This document shows, in pieces, positions 25,801-35,324 of a stretch of DNA of 64,000 bases. Made by a program: the position numbers and the translations under genes. Location: contig NC_135170.1 of NCBI RefSeq assembly GCF_041146795.1, positions 29,871,533 to 29,935,532 on the forward strand, in the 5' to 3' direction. How positions within the stretch are numbered: the stretch's first letter is position 1; the number at the start of each line of letters is the position of its first letter. A model generated the notes under the pieces. It was not told the origin of the DNA. It searched no databases and worked only from the letters and a program-made list of their open reading frames with translations. This DNA comes from Maylandia zebra. Taxonomy: Eukaryota; Chordata; Actinopteri; Cichliformes; Cichlidae.

Positions 25801-26931
25801 TGTCAATGTGATTTTTTTCTTTGTTGTCTCTTTGCTTGTTGGCTTTTCTGCTCTGATCTTCTGACTCCTGTGTATAATGCTTCTGTGCTTTTTGAACAGA
25901 CCGGAAACCACTGGAAGTAGGCTGACTCAAGTCTTTTGAGTTTTCTGCTGAGTTTGAGCCTCCAGGATGACCCAGTAGTTGTGCCAAAGCTGCCTGCACT
26001 GTGGAGTAAGAGCCAAATATTGTAGAGCATTTCTCAGTAGCAGTATAGTTGATCTGGACATCGTGGTGGCTCTGAAGAAGGCTTGTCAATGCCATGATTC
26101 CCCCTGGAAGCTTGCTGTAGTCAATTGTTGCTGATAAGCTTAAGACGACCTATGATGATGAGAAAAAGAAAAGAGAAAAACAAATTAATTACTAATAATT
26201 TTACACTGTATCTGTTGAAATTGTGCAGAGCAGCAGCTAAATCTACCTGATCTGGAGCGAAATCTTCACAATGCTCAGTTACCGTGAGCTTATACTTCTT
26301 CCCATCCACATCCAGAACGTGTAGCCTGTGGTGAATAACTCTCTGTGCCACTGTGCGAGAGGGGTCATCAGAGAGAAATCAATCACAGTCTGTGAAGCAT
26401 CCTGACTAAGTGTTTCTACAACTGGCCACTCCATTGACTTCAATGCCAACATTCCAGTTTAGTGTAAATCACTGGTGGCAGCAGACAGTGTAGTACAGTG
26501 TATTACTTTTGTAAATGAATGCCATCTTTGGTTGGTTTACAGTTGTTTAGTGTTAATACAGTCAGTATAATATGTAACTAATCCACCCTATTTTCCTTCG
26601 GGATTAATAAAGTATTCTGATTCTGATTAATGAACAGTATTTTTGCAATGAAAGACCACTGACACAGAACATTTAGTTATTCAGACAGTAATCACTCTGA
26701 TCTACACAGCAGATGAGGAGACGTGAACATACACTGAACCTACTGACCTCCGCTGTCCTCGAAGGTGATGAGAGCAGCCAGAGGCGTTGCCTTGAGGAAG
26801 GTGACAGAGTCTACTTCCCCTCCTCCATTTCTTTTTCTAAGGAAGTAAATCAATAGCTTGTCTTTCAGTGTGTTATCCTCGATGTCTGTGGGCAGTCCAC
26901 ACACCTTCACAGTCCTGCCTGGTTCTGCCAT
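22459..26931 (-). CDS. DTX3L-like deltex E3 ubiquitin ligase with IFI35/NMI-like N-terminus
   Basis: Coding exons in transcript order are 26931-26748, 26350-26247, 26149-23417, 22861-22653 and 22552-22459. They sum to 3324 nt, 1107 aa, with consistent phases. The start ATG lies just after a possible acceptor, so an upstream noncoding exon is likely. Residues about 8-65 form an RRM-like/NID segment (KLLIYF, RNGGGEVD, GVAQRV) very like IFI35, with weaker likeness to the DTX3L N-terminus. KH-like segments follow (near DMFQYL...YGVEV and further on), then a Ser-rich low-complexity middle. A Cys-rich RING-like knuckle lies at 930-963. A deltex C-terminal domain runs from about 972 to the end, with LPGY, GKPFKGG, PHKTS and GYPDSTYL. 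DTX3L works with PARP9 in interferon and DNA-damage responses and ubiquitinates histones. The RING here lacks the usual His and has a C-x-C first pair. The gene is probably a fish DTX3L homologue, but orthology is not proven. Confidence 0.83.
26510..26632. repeat. LINE-type 3' tail fragment
   Basis: It ends in 'ttcgggattaataaagtatt' followed by 'ctgattctgatt'. This is typical of the 3' ends of fish non-LTR retrotransposons (Rex-type, from memory). It sits in the first intron of the deltex-like gene. Confidence 0.6.
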
Positions 26932-27942
26932 CTGCTGGAAGAAACACAATCACTGTTGCTGTGAGAAGGAGAAAACTCGAAGCTGAATGCAAGGCTAAAC
27001 ACTAAAATGTTTTCATTTTGCATTAATGGTGAACATGAAAATCAAAATGATGATGGCTAAAATTTAGAACATGACATCTCTCAGTGAAAGACCCCACAAC
27101 TGTGAATAGGAATTGAAACATATTTGATAGTCCAACTCCCTCTGTTGGGGGTTACCAGGAAAGTACATCAACACAGAAAACTATCCTCAGTTTCCATCAA
27201 CAGAGAATATTTTTCATTAAATTGTAGGGAAAAAATGTCTAGACACTTTGCAGCTGGTTATTTGAAGCAACAGCAGGCTAACACCAAAAAAATATATCAT
27301 TGTAATGTCAAAACTACTGAGATATCCAGACTGCTATGTGGAAACGAAAGACTAGAAAACGCGTAGACTTCGTGTATTGCGTACATGTTTGTCCAATATC
27401 AACAGGAGTGTAAATTTCGTGTGTAAAATTGTACCAGTGAGGTTAACGCCCCTTACTCCCCTTCTTCCTGCTTCCCACGACTAGTCTGTAACTAACTGAC
27501 AAATAATAAGCTGCTCTAAAATGCCTTTTTAAACCAGATGTTGCTTGTAATACACGGCAGATGTTACTGGATTCAAAGTTGCCAACACCTGTGCTAATTG
27601 TAAAATAAATCTGATCAAATTAATAAAAAAATTAATTCAACTTGCGAAAAAGAAGCGCTTTTGTGTGCTCGTGTCTACACGATGTGAAAACACATCTGCG
27701 AGCGTTAAGAAAAGCCACACTGCAGCCAGACGACTGTCAAGGAAGTAGAGAAAATCAAAAACATCTCGACTGCCAATCTTCTTAGCGCATATCGACAGAT
27801 CTTCTATTTGCGCCCGAGGCAGTTACGGTGTGTCGCATTCTTTGGATATCTTTCAGATTTGCAATCATCACTGACCTTAAAACGCTTCCACGACCGTTTC
27901 TTGCTTTCTTTCAAAGATCGTCACTCTTTACGAGCAATGGAA

Positions 27943-27955
27943 GAAAAGTGAAACT
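27943..27955. promoter_or_regulatory. IRF/ISRE-like site
   Basis: 'gaaaagtgaaact' is close to the ISRE/PRDM1 consensus GAAANNGAAACT; read as AAAA-GT-GAAACT it has one mismatch. It lies about 1 kb upstream of the deltex-like start codon. DTX3L is interferon-inducible in mammals, so the position is suggestive. Chance matches to such a motif are common. Confidence 0.4.
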
Positions 27956-27977
27956 ACCGGTTGTGCGATTTTTCTTC

Positions 27978-27996
27978 CCCGCGCTAGGGGGCGACA
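27978..27996 (+). promoter_or_regulatory. Candidate CTCF core
   Basis: 'ccccgcgctagggggcgac' resembles the CTCF core CCANNAGGGGGCGC, with the AGGGGGCG block intact. Confidence 0.4.
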
Positions 27997-28659
27997 AAGT
28001 GTCATGTGAGTCGGTGCGTGCAGAAGTTTGCGGGTCTATTATCTGTATCATACAAATTCCCAAACTGTTCCTTTATACGTGGTTATTATTATGATTAATA
28101 TTAGTAGTAGTAGTAGTATTTGTTTGTTTGTTTGTTTATTTGTTTCTTCTTTCATCTGCCTTTTTTAGGGGTGGCTACGGTGGTTCATCTGCCATCTCAA
28201 TCTGTCAGCACGATTTTTTGGGCTTAATTTGTGAAAATAAATAAATTAATTAATGTATAAAAATACAGGAAAGGTTCTGGTAGCCCACTGTCCAGATTTT
28301 CAAGTAATTATAAAACTGAAAGTTCTTGTTAATTCATAGAAAAAGTAGTTTTTTTTATTTTGCTGTTGACTCATTGTAAAAAAACTGAAACAAGAACTGT
28401 CATTTCTTTGCAAATCTAATACTTAATTACATTAATGTAGTATGAAAATGACATGGTCTTTATCAGTAGAAAGAACTGTAAGATTTGTGAAAATGCAGGT
28501 AAAAGTCCAAAATTTATGTCCTCCTTCAAGTTTGCCAAATCAGTCTAAGGGGGCAGATTGGAGTAAGGCCCCCGGGCCTTACATTTGACACATTTGACGC
28601 TCTGGAGCATACCTCTTACCTCTCTTTTCCAGTTACACCCTACTCTTATACTAGTATTC

Positions 28660-28660
<1 letters not shown>

Positions 28661-28757
<97 letters not shown>
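28661..28757. repeat. Compound (CTA)n(AAT)n microsatellite
   Basis: Roughly 16 CTA units switch abruptly to roughly 15 AAT units near 28710. The poly-Ile/poly-Ser reading frame across it is an artefact. Confidence 0.97.
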
Positions 28758-28950
28758 CTGACCTCCCTGACATCCTCTAGTTACAACAAGAGCCAAAACG
28801 TTATTGTCTAAGGAATGTAAAATACAGTCTTGAGTCTGAGTCTTAGTAACCAGTATACTGATGCTATGTAGCAATATGTGTTCTGTTTTCTACATTTTAA
28901 TCAGTATAAGCCAAGAGCGGATGATAATAATGTATTTTAATTATATTTAG

Positions 28951-29015
28951 GCGAGCCGCAGTCAGTAGGTGGCAGTAATTAGTTTGAATACTGACTAAGT
29001 CATAGAAGAAGAAGA
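28951..29015. repeat. Dispersed teleost element with CTCF-like core and GAAGAA tail
   Basis: 'cagtcagtaggtggcagtaa' followed by 'gaagaagaagac' matches a short repeat that I recall as scattered widely in teleost genomes. The 'cagtaggtggcag' part fits the CTCF core. It lies just upstream of the phb1 first exon. Confidence 0.45.
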
Positions 29016-29027
29016 CTGTTTTGTTAC

Positions 29028-29138
29028 GTCCAATCAGATGCTTTGTTGCTTCATCCAGTGCGCAGGCGCTGTGTAGCAGATATTTCATGTGCTGTACGTC
29101 GTGTCCGGTGGAGGTCACAGACATCCGAGCAAAGTGAG
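29028..29138 (+). promoter_or_regulatory. phb1: phb1 promoter and noncoding first exon
   Basis: A CCAAT box ('ccaatcag', about 29030) and an NRF1-like palindrome ('tgcgcaggcgct', about 29059-29070) precede an inferred TATA-less start. The noncoding exon ends at 29138 with donor 'gtaagt'. The next exon opens at 29686, nine bases before the ATG. NRF1 drives many nuclear genes for mitochondrial proteins, which fits prohibitin. Confidence 0.6.
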
Positions 29139-29483
29139 GTAAGTTATGACATACGTTATGTGTGTGACAGTAAAATTACTTAACTTTTTATCGAAATGTC
29201 ATTGTATTAGCCATTGGAAGTGAAACGGAGAGACGTTTTATGTGCTATTTACAAGACAGGTAGTGTTACAAGATTAAACGAACACGAGCGACCACTTTGC
29301 ATCAGCGTGGGATAACATGCGTGCAGTCACCCGGCGTGCAACTTGGATTTACCTGTCGCACGCTTTTTAATCGTTTTACGTATCTTATTGTCTTATCTGT
29401 AGTATTGCATCGGCCTTAAATCTAAGCTGCGGTGCTCTGTTTAGTTATATGTGCTTGCAAGATGTCTCAGTTCAGTTAGTAGA

Positions 29484-29525
29484 TAAGCTAATGCTAGCTA
29501 GTTAGCCAAATTAGCTAACAACCAC
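29484..29525. other. GCTAGC/TTAGCTAA motif cluster in phb1 intron 1
   Basis: The segment 'gctaatgctagctagttagc' followed by 'caaattagctaacaacc' is packed with overlapping GCTA/TAGC tetramers. A comparable cluster occurs in znf652 intron 1. Confidence 0.5.
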
Positions 29526-29694
29526 AGCCTTGGTGTCAGTCCAGCTCAAGGCCAAAGCCAACTGTTATTTGAAAGAGGGGATTTAGCCTGGATTTCCAAG
29601 GTCCGTCACAGGATTATGGTGCATTGCGTAAGTGTAGAGGTGGAGATGTGTAGAAAGACATTCAAAGTGTTTTCATTGTCACCAGGTTGCTGTC

Positions 29695-31306
29695 ATGGCC
29701 AAGTTATTTGAGTCCATTGGGAAGTTGGGGCTTGCCCTCGCCATCGGTGGAGGTGTCGTGAACTCAGCCCTTTTCAACGGTGAGTCCTAGAAAGATCCAT
29801 GGTCTAATGGAATTTTACATGTATAGGAAAACATGCTCAGTCATCAAGCATAAAAATGATTAATTTGGTAAAAATATATATTTTGTATAAACCACATTTC
29901 CGAAAGAATTCAAGAGGTTTGGGAAGGCAGCAAAAGCTAATGAATAGCTAGCTACCTGATAGTGTTGCATGCAGATGAGAAAAGCAGTTGTTTTAGTTTT
30001 ACGAACATGTGTTATTCTGAAGTGAGATTTTGGTATTACACTTAGGGTTACACTTAACCTCTTTTGCTAATTTAGGATGCCTTTGGTCTACTCTGTGTAG
30101 CACCTATATTAGTTGCCTTTGTTTGGTTAAGCTGATGAATTCATCAGCATTCCAGATCATAAACGAGAAAAACTGACCTTGAATTTATTCCTATTTATTC
30201 TATTTATCCCTTTTGTATACTCTTTATTTATATATGTCTCTGTATTTATATATGTGTATATATGGTATTCTGCTCACGTTCTGTAACTTCTGTTGGTGCT
30301 GTGCTATTTGGAAACTGAATTTCCCAGAGGAATCCACCCGAGGGATTAATAAAGTTCTATCTTATCTCTTAATAAAAATAAAATTAAAAAATAAATTTTT
30401 CATGTTAAACTATTTTTTCTATATGTGATTCTCTGTCCTCCTCGTTGCAGTTGATGCAGGTCACCGGGCTGTGATCTTTGACAGGTTTCGAGGTGTTCAA
30501 GATGTTGTTGTTGGTGAGGGAACCCACTTCCTCATCCCCTGGGTTCAGAAACCTGTCATCTTTGATTGCCGCTCCCGTCCACGCAATGTGCCTGTTATCA
30601 CAGGCAGCAAAGGTATGCAAGCACTCCAAGGAACTTTAGTTTCTGCAAATTAAGTGTTTGTCAAACTAAGAAGGCTTAGCTTTGTGGTGTGGCGAAGACT
30701 TGAATTAGCCACTCTTAAATGTTTAGTTTTTCTAACATTAAAAGACATGTAGAGGGTATGTCAGATGTTTTTGAACACTTAAATTTTCCAGTTGTTACTG
30801 AAATTTATATAACTCGGTGTATGCTGAAATAAAGTGTACAACAGTAACAAAAACATTTAGAATTAAAAAATAATAATAAATTAAAAGAATCATGGAGTGC
30901 CATATTCTAAATTTGAGACACTCTTCAGATGAATCTTGCCATTCCTTCTACAGTGGCAGTGTAGCCAGATTTTTCCCTAGAACTGCGTGCTTTGCTCTTA
31001 CAAGTTGTTTTGATTTCAACCCAGAATGCTGTGAAGTGGAATTAATGGGTTAGCAAGTTCTGTCTGATGGCTCAATTTTTAACTGGCTAGAATGCCATGG
31101 CAACTCTGCACTGAGATCTAAAATGTTCTAAAAGACATTATCATCAGTTTGTTCTAGCTGAAGTTATATTTTGTAAGAGCAATAAAGAGTCTTAACTGAG
31201 CAAATATGTTCATACACAAACCTCTTGAGCTGTGTCTTAGTAATATGAACAAAGAAAACCCATTGTTACAGTTGTGTGTGTTGTGTTGCATTCTAATATA
31301 AATGCA

Positions 31307-31337
<31 letters not shown>

Positions 31338-33601
31338 CCACCAACAGAAAGAAAGAAAAAAAAAAATATTCATATGGTAAAATAAGAATAGCCGTGGGGG
31401 CTTTCCATTAATAATTCAAAAGTCTCTAAAGGGCATTACAAAGTGATGAATACTTTGACCACCTGTCAGTATTGTTTGCATTCTCACAAACCATGGTTAT
31501 TTAAGTTTTGAGATCATGATGGTTTTGAGATCTATTATTCGACGTCACACTTGGGGTTGACCTACTTTTTAAATCTATCATCAGTTGTTTGTTGCACACT
31601 TGTTTGGTTAAGTTGGTGACTGTGTTTTCACAAGGTATGTGGTTATAGGGCTTTATAAATGTTTTTTTTTATACTTTGTCCTGATTTATGGCAAAGTCTC
31701 TTTCATTTGATTTGGTCAAGAACTTAAGTGTTTTCTACTTGGCCTTGATTTGCTTAAATGGACTTTCTGAATGTACAGAATTAAATGGCAATGTTAAGTT
31801 TATTTATTTATTTGGTGAATTCATGACTACAATCATTCTAGTTCTTAGCTGTAGCATTAAAAAGCATTTATAGCTTAATGTCACATACGCCTCTTGACCA
31901 CTGTTCCCTCTAAGCTGAGCCCGTGAGCAATCGTGCACTGCTGACACAGTCTACGCGCACAGAAAATCAGCGAAATAAAATAAATACATGTATTTACTTT
32001 CATTCCAATTCAGGCTGGATTTTTTTTTTTTTTTTTTGTGCACAGCGCAGATTTTCTGTGTGGGGAGACCATGTTAGCAGTGCGTGATTGCTCACGTACT
32101 CAGCTTAGAGCGAACATTGCTCTTGACTAAACTAGGTACATTTTGTACAGAAGAAAAGTGAAATGATGCACTCCCCCTTCTAGTGTTGCGCACACACACA
32201 GCCTGATGAAGAAAGTCTGCCATGATATAAGTTCACAGCCGCTGCATTATTGGTTTTTCCTGGAATTGTAGGTTTTGTTGAACTAGCTAATACAAAGAAA
32301 ACATTCAATTGTGTTGAATGTCCTTTGTAGTTTTGGCCTCAGTGCATCCCAAAACAGCTGAGGGAATTTAAATCTGGAGACTAAACTTCCTGCCATGTTC
32401 TACCTTTTATTTATTTGATTCAGTTGCCGCCCCCCCCCCCCCCCCCCCCCCCCCAAACACACTATTCTGATAGCTATATTATTGCCCTTATAATGTGCCA
32501 GAGGTTACTGTAACATGATTCATTGCAATGCTGCTTTTGTGTTATTTAAACTGTCACAGGTTTGATTTAAAAATGTGGAAAAATAGGAATGTTTGAACCC
32601 ACAACTCTCATTTGATTTGATAACTGTGTAAACATTCCCAAAGGAGGAACTTGTTTGTTTGTATTTTACACAGAAAATTTTAGTCCATGAACACAAACAC
32701 TTGTTTTAATGTGTAGGCCAATGTATACAGTGTGATTAAGGTCTGAACCATTCACCCTACAGATCTGCAGAACGTTAACATCACGTTGCGTATCCTCTTC
32801 CGGCCGGTGACAAACCAGCTGCCACGCATCTTTACCAGTATTGGTGAGGATTATGATGAGAGGGTGCTGCCATCTATCACCACAGAGGTCTTAAAGGCTG
32901 TAGTGGTGAGTAACAATCCATTAAAGGCCAAACAAATTGGCTGAATGTATAATGAACAGAGTCAAAAAGCGCTTAATGTTTCTCTCTCTCAGGCTAGGTT
33001 TGATGCTAGTGAGCTCATCACTCAGAGAGAGCTTGTGTCCAGGCAGGTCAGTGAGGACCTCACAGAAAGAGCCTCCACCTTCGGCCTAATCTTGGATGAT
33101 GTTTCACTGGTATGAAGTTGATGGAAAATTATGCAGCATTGTTTTATACTATCCTTGGGTTGTGTGTTTAACTGCAGTAACCTGCTGTATTGTGTTCTTT
33201 CAGACACACTTGACCTTTGGCAAGGAATTCACAGAGGCTGTTGAGATGAAACAGGTGGCCCAGCAAGAGGCAGAGAGAGCCCGTTTCGTTGTAGAAAAGG
33301 TACTTCTAACATTGCATGTAATCCCTGTACTATGAGCGCATTCTAAAACTGTGCATACAGCTTTATCGTTTTCATTTTATCATTTTAGGCAGAGCAACAG
33401 AAGCAGGCAGCCATCATTTCAGCAGAGGGAGATTCTCAGGCTGCTTTACTCATTGCCAACTCTCTGATGGAGGCTGGTGATGGTCTGGTAGAGCTCCGTA
33501 AGCTGGAAGCCGCTGAAGACATCGCCTTTCAGCTGTCACGCTCCCGCAATGTCACTTACCTGCCCTCCGGACAGGGCACATTGCTTCAGTTGCCCCAGTG
33601 A
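29695..33601 (+). CDS. phb1: Prohibitin 1 (PHB1)
   Basis: Coding exons are 29695-29779, 30451-30612, 32763-32905, 32993-33109, 33204-33299 and 33389-33601. They sum to 816 nt, 271 aa, with phases consistent throughout; human PHB1 is 272 aa. PHB1 forms large ring complexes with PHB2 in the inner mitochondrial membrane, where it scaffolds proteases and supports cristae; nuclear and plasma-membrane roles are also reported. The N-terminus [19 protein letters not shown] is a hydrophobic membrane anchor. The SPFH/PHB domain follows ([43 protein letters not shown]). A helical coiled-coil segment ([20 protein letters not shown]) leads to the [18 protein letters not shown] end region. Nothing is missing. 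Introns carry a LINE tail, a hAT-type MITE and a 25-C run. Confidence 0.97.
30213..30362. repeat. Non-LTR retrotransposon 3' end fragment
   Basis: It includes 'ctgaatttcccagaggaatc' and then 'gagggattaataaagttcta', ending in 'tctatcttatctct'. This is the characteristic terminal stretch of Rex-type fish LINEs (from memory). It lies about 90 bases before a phb1 exon. Confidence 0.65.
31899..32119. mobile_element. hAT-type MITE (221 bp) with 8-bp target-site duplication
   Basis: The ends CACTGTTCCCTCTAAGCTG and the reverse complement of the right end, CAATGTTCGCTCTAAGCTG, differ at two positions. The inverted similarity runs on for about 60 bases into the element. It is flanked by CTCTTGAC at 31891-31898 and 32120-32127, an exact 8-bp duplication as hAT transposases make. 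It has no coding capacity. It sits in the 30613-32762 intron of phb1. Confidence 0.85.
32430..32454. repeat. Poly(C) run, 25 nt
   Basis: An uninterrupted C run in a phb1 intron. Similar runs lie at 1335-1357 and 18661-18680. The complementary G strand could form quadruplexes, and length is likely unreliable in sequencing. Confidence 0.95.
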
Positions 33602-34900
33602 TAATGTCACACCCATGTCTACCACCTCCCCTCACTGTCTCCAGCCATTACATAGGCCATGGACGTGGTGGTTGGAGGATTCAATAAAGGATTCTCCCAA
33701 CATCACACACATTCCTCCCACTATTTCTCTAACCAAATCAGGACTGGGCTCTGCTGATGGCAGTATGGTGGGAGACAAAGTGAGAGACCTATGATGGTTA
33801 AATTTATGAAGTCCTTTTATGTAAGGAAGTGAAGGGGTTTATTACTCTGTGATAACCTAAAATATATATATAGTACTCTGTTTTGAGAATTGTCAGTGCA
33901 GTAAATTCTGTCAAGATTCAAGTTATGTCAAAGTGAAAGCACTTAATGAGTGGAAAGCAACAGTCACTTGTACATCAAAGAAAACATGTGATTTCTTTAA
34001 ACAATAAATGTGAATGGTAAATGCCATTCTGTTGTGCTTGGAAATTTCATCAAATTGTGTTTCTGTTTTGAAATCTAAATGAATTGTCAATCTTTCTGAT
34101 GACTGCAAGGTATGTGTCTTGACATTGTTTATTCATTTGGCTTCAGTCATTCAGGCTTACTAGAGAATTTTATTTTAATTTTTTTAAATGTCTGCCGCCT
34201 TCTTTCAGATACCTTTGTCACACTGATGTTACTCCGAATCAATTGGAATATGCTTAGCAAGTGGTACAGGATGGTACTTGATTCTTTTCTTTGCTATCTT
34301 CAGTTTGTATGGAAAAAAAAATCTAAGCCCTGTGTTGCAGAAAAGAATGAGTTATTAAATCGCCTTTCTGCCACTCAATTGTCAGTCTTTTTGGCCAAGG
34401 CACAGAGATGTTTTACACAGGCATAACTGTCACTGGGGTGGGGGGTGGCATTTATTTTGTCTTGCTTTAAGAAAATAAAAGGTACACCATTTTAAAAAAA
34501 AACTATATACTAAAAAAAGTGTTTCAAACTGGAAGGAATAGTATTTTTTTTAATTAAAGGGAAGATTTATTTTGTATTGACAAAAGTAAACTATGAAGAT
34601 AATTTGATTCTTTAGAATGAGACATAGTTTCGACACTTTTTTTTTTCTCCTGTGTTCTTTATATACATCCATGCATTTTTTTAAAATGTTTTAATATCGC
34701 AGAAATATGCAGTTCAGTCATTTTCCCGAGAGTCTTCATGGAAATAAACTGGAGGACTTGAGTCAATTAAAACAACTGTTACCCAAAAAAACCCCGAATT
34801 AAAATAGAAAAGATATTAAAGTTTAAGAGTCTGTGATAAAAACTGATTGCATTTATTGTAGTTTTAGAATTTTTCCTCTGGGAGGATTAAACGGCCATCG
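33602..34900 (+). other. phb1 3' UTR and short intergenic gap
   Basis: A + strand AATAAA lies at about 33683 ('ttcaataaagg'), roughly 80 bases after the stop, and another at about 34475 ('aaaataaaagg'). No further gene is seen before the znf652 promoter. Confidence 0.55.
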
Positions 34901-34944
34901 GGGTCTTCTCATTATGATTTCATCAATCAAGGATTTAAGCTCAG

Positions 34945-35324
34945 CACGTGCGCGCGCGCCGTGCCCTGTCTGCTTTGGAGGGGAGACGAAAAGAATCCAG
35001 ACCAGACAAGCTGCCGCGCGCCCATCCAGACAGCGGCCTGGATGCCTGGGATGAGCGCGGGACGACGGTAGTACACGCGAGAGCTTGGCCGGGCCACGTA
35101 GCGGGGTTGAGGACACCGGTGCGCAGATATCTCCGCAGTCTATAGCGGACATAAACAAATAAGCGCCCACATTTTGCACACAAAGACCAGTGGCAGTGGC
35201 CCGTCTAAATGCATATCCGTGAATGAAAAGAGAGCGAGAGAGAGGGAGGGAGAAATGCGTGTGCAACCCTGAATCTGTGCAACTCTGATTGCACGAACGC
35301 AAGAAGAAGGTCGCCCTGACGGAG
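34945..35324 (+). promoter_or_regulatory. znf652: znf652 CpG-rich promoter and noncoding first exon
   Basis: CpG density rises sharply from 'cacgtgcgcgcgcgcc' (about 34945) to about 35150, in contrast to AT-rich flanks. A purine stretch and a clean donor follow, with the exon ending at 35324 before 'gtaagc'. The next exon begins after the acceptor 'gtcttttcag' at 39730 and contains the start codon at 39874. The exact TSS cannot be read from sequence. Confidence 0.6.

Larger units (their letters stand above)
26932..28960. promoter_or_regulatory. Head-to-head intergenic region between deltex-like gene and phb1
   Basis: No coding exon was supported here. It contains an IRF/ISRE-like site (27943-27955), a CTCF-like core (27978-27996) and a compound (ACT)n(AAT)n microsatellite (28661-28757). 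A minus-strand donor-like 'ggagtaagg' lies near 27450-27460 and might end a noncoding first exon of the deltex-like gene. Confidence 0.45.

Noticed and set aside
27341..27350. 'gaaacgaaag' as a second interferon-response element
   Set aside because: The spacing between GAAA blocks is one base, not two, so it does not fit the ISRE consensus.
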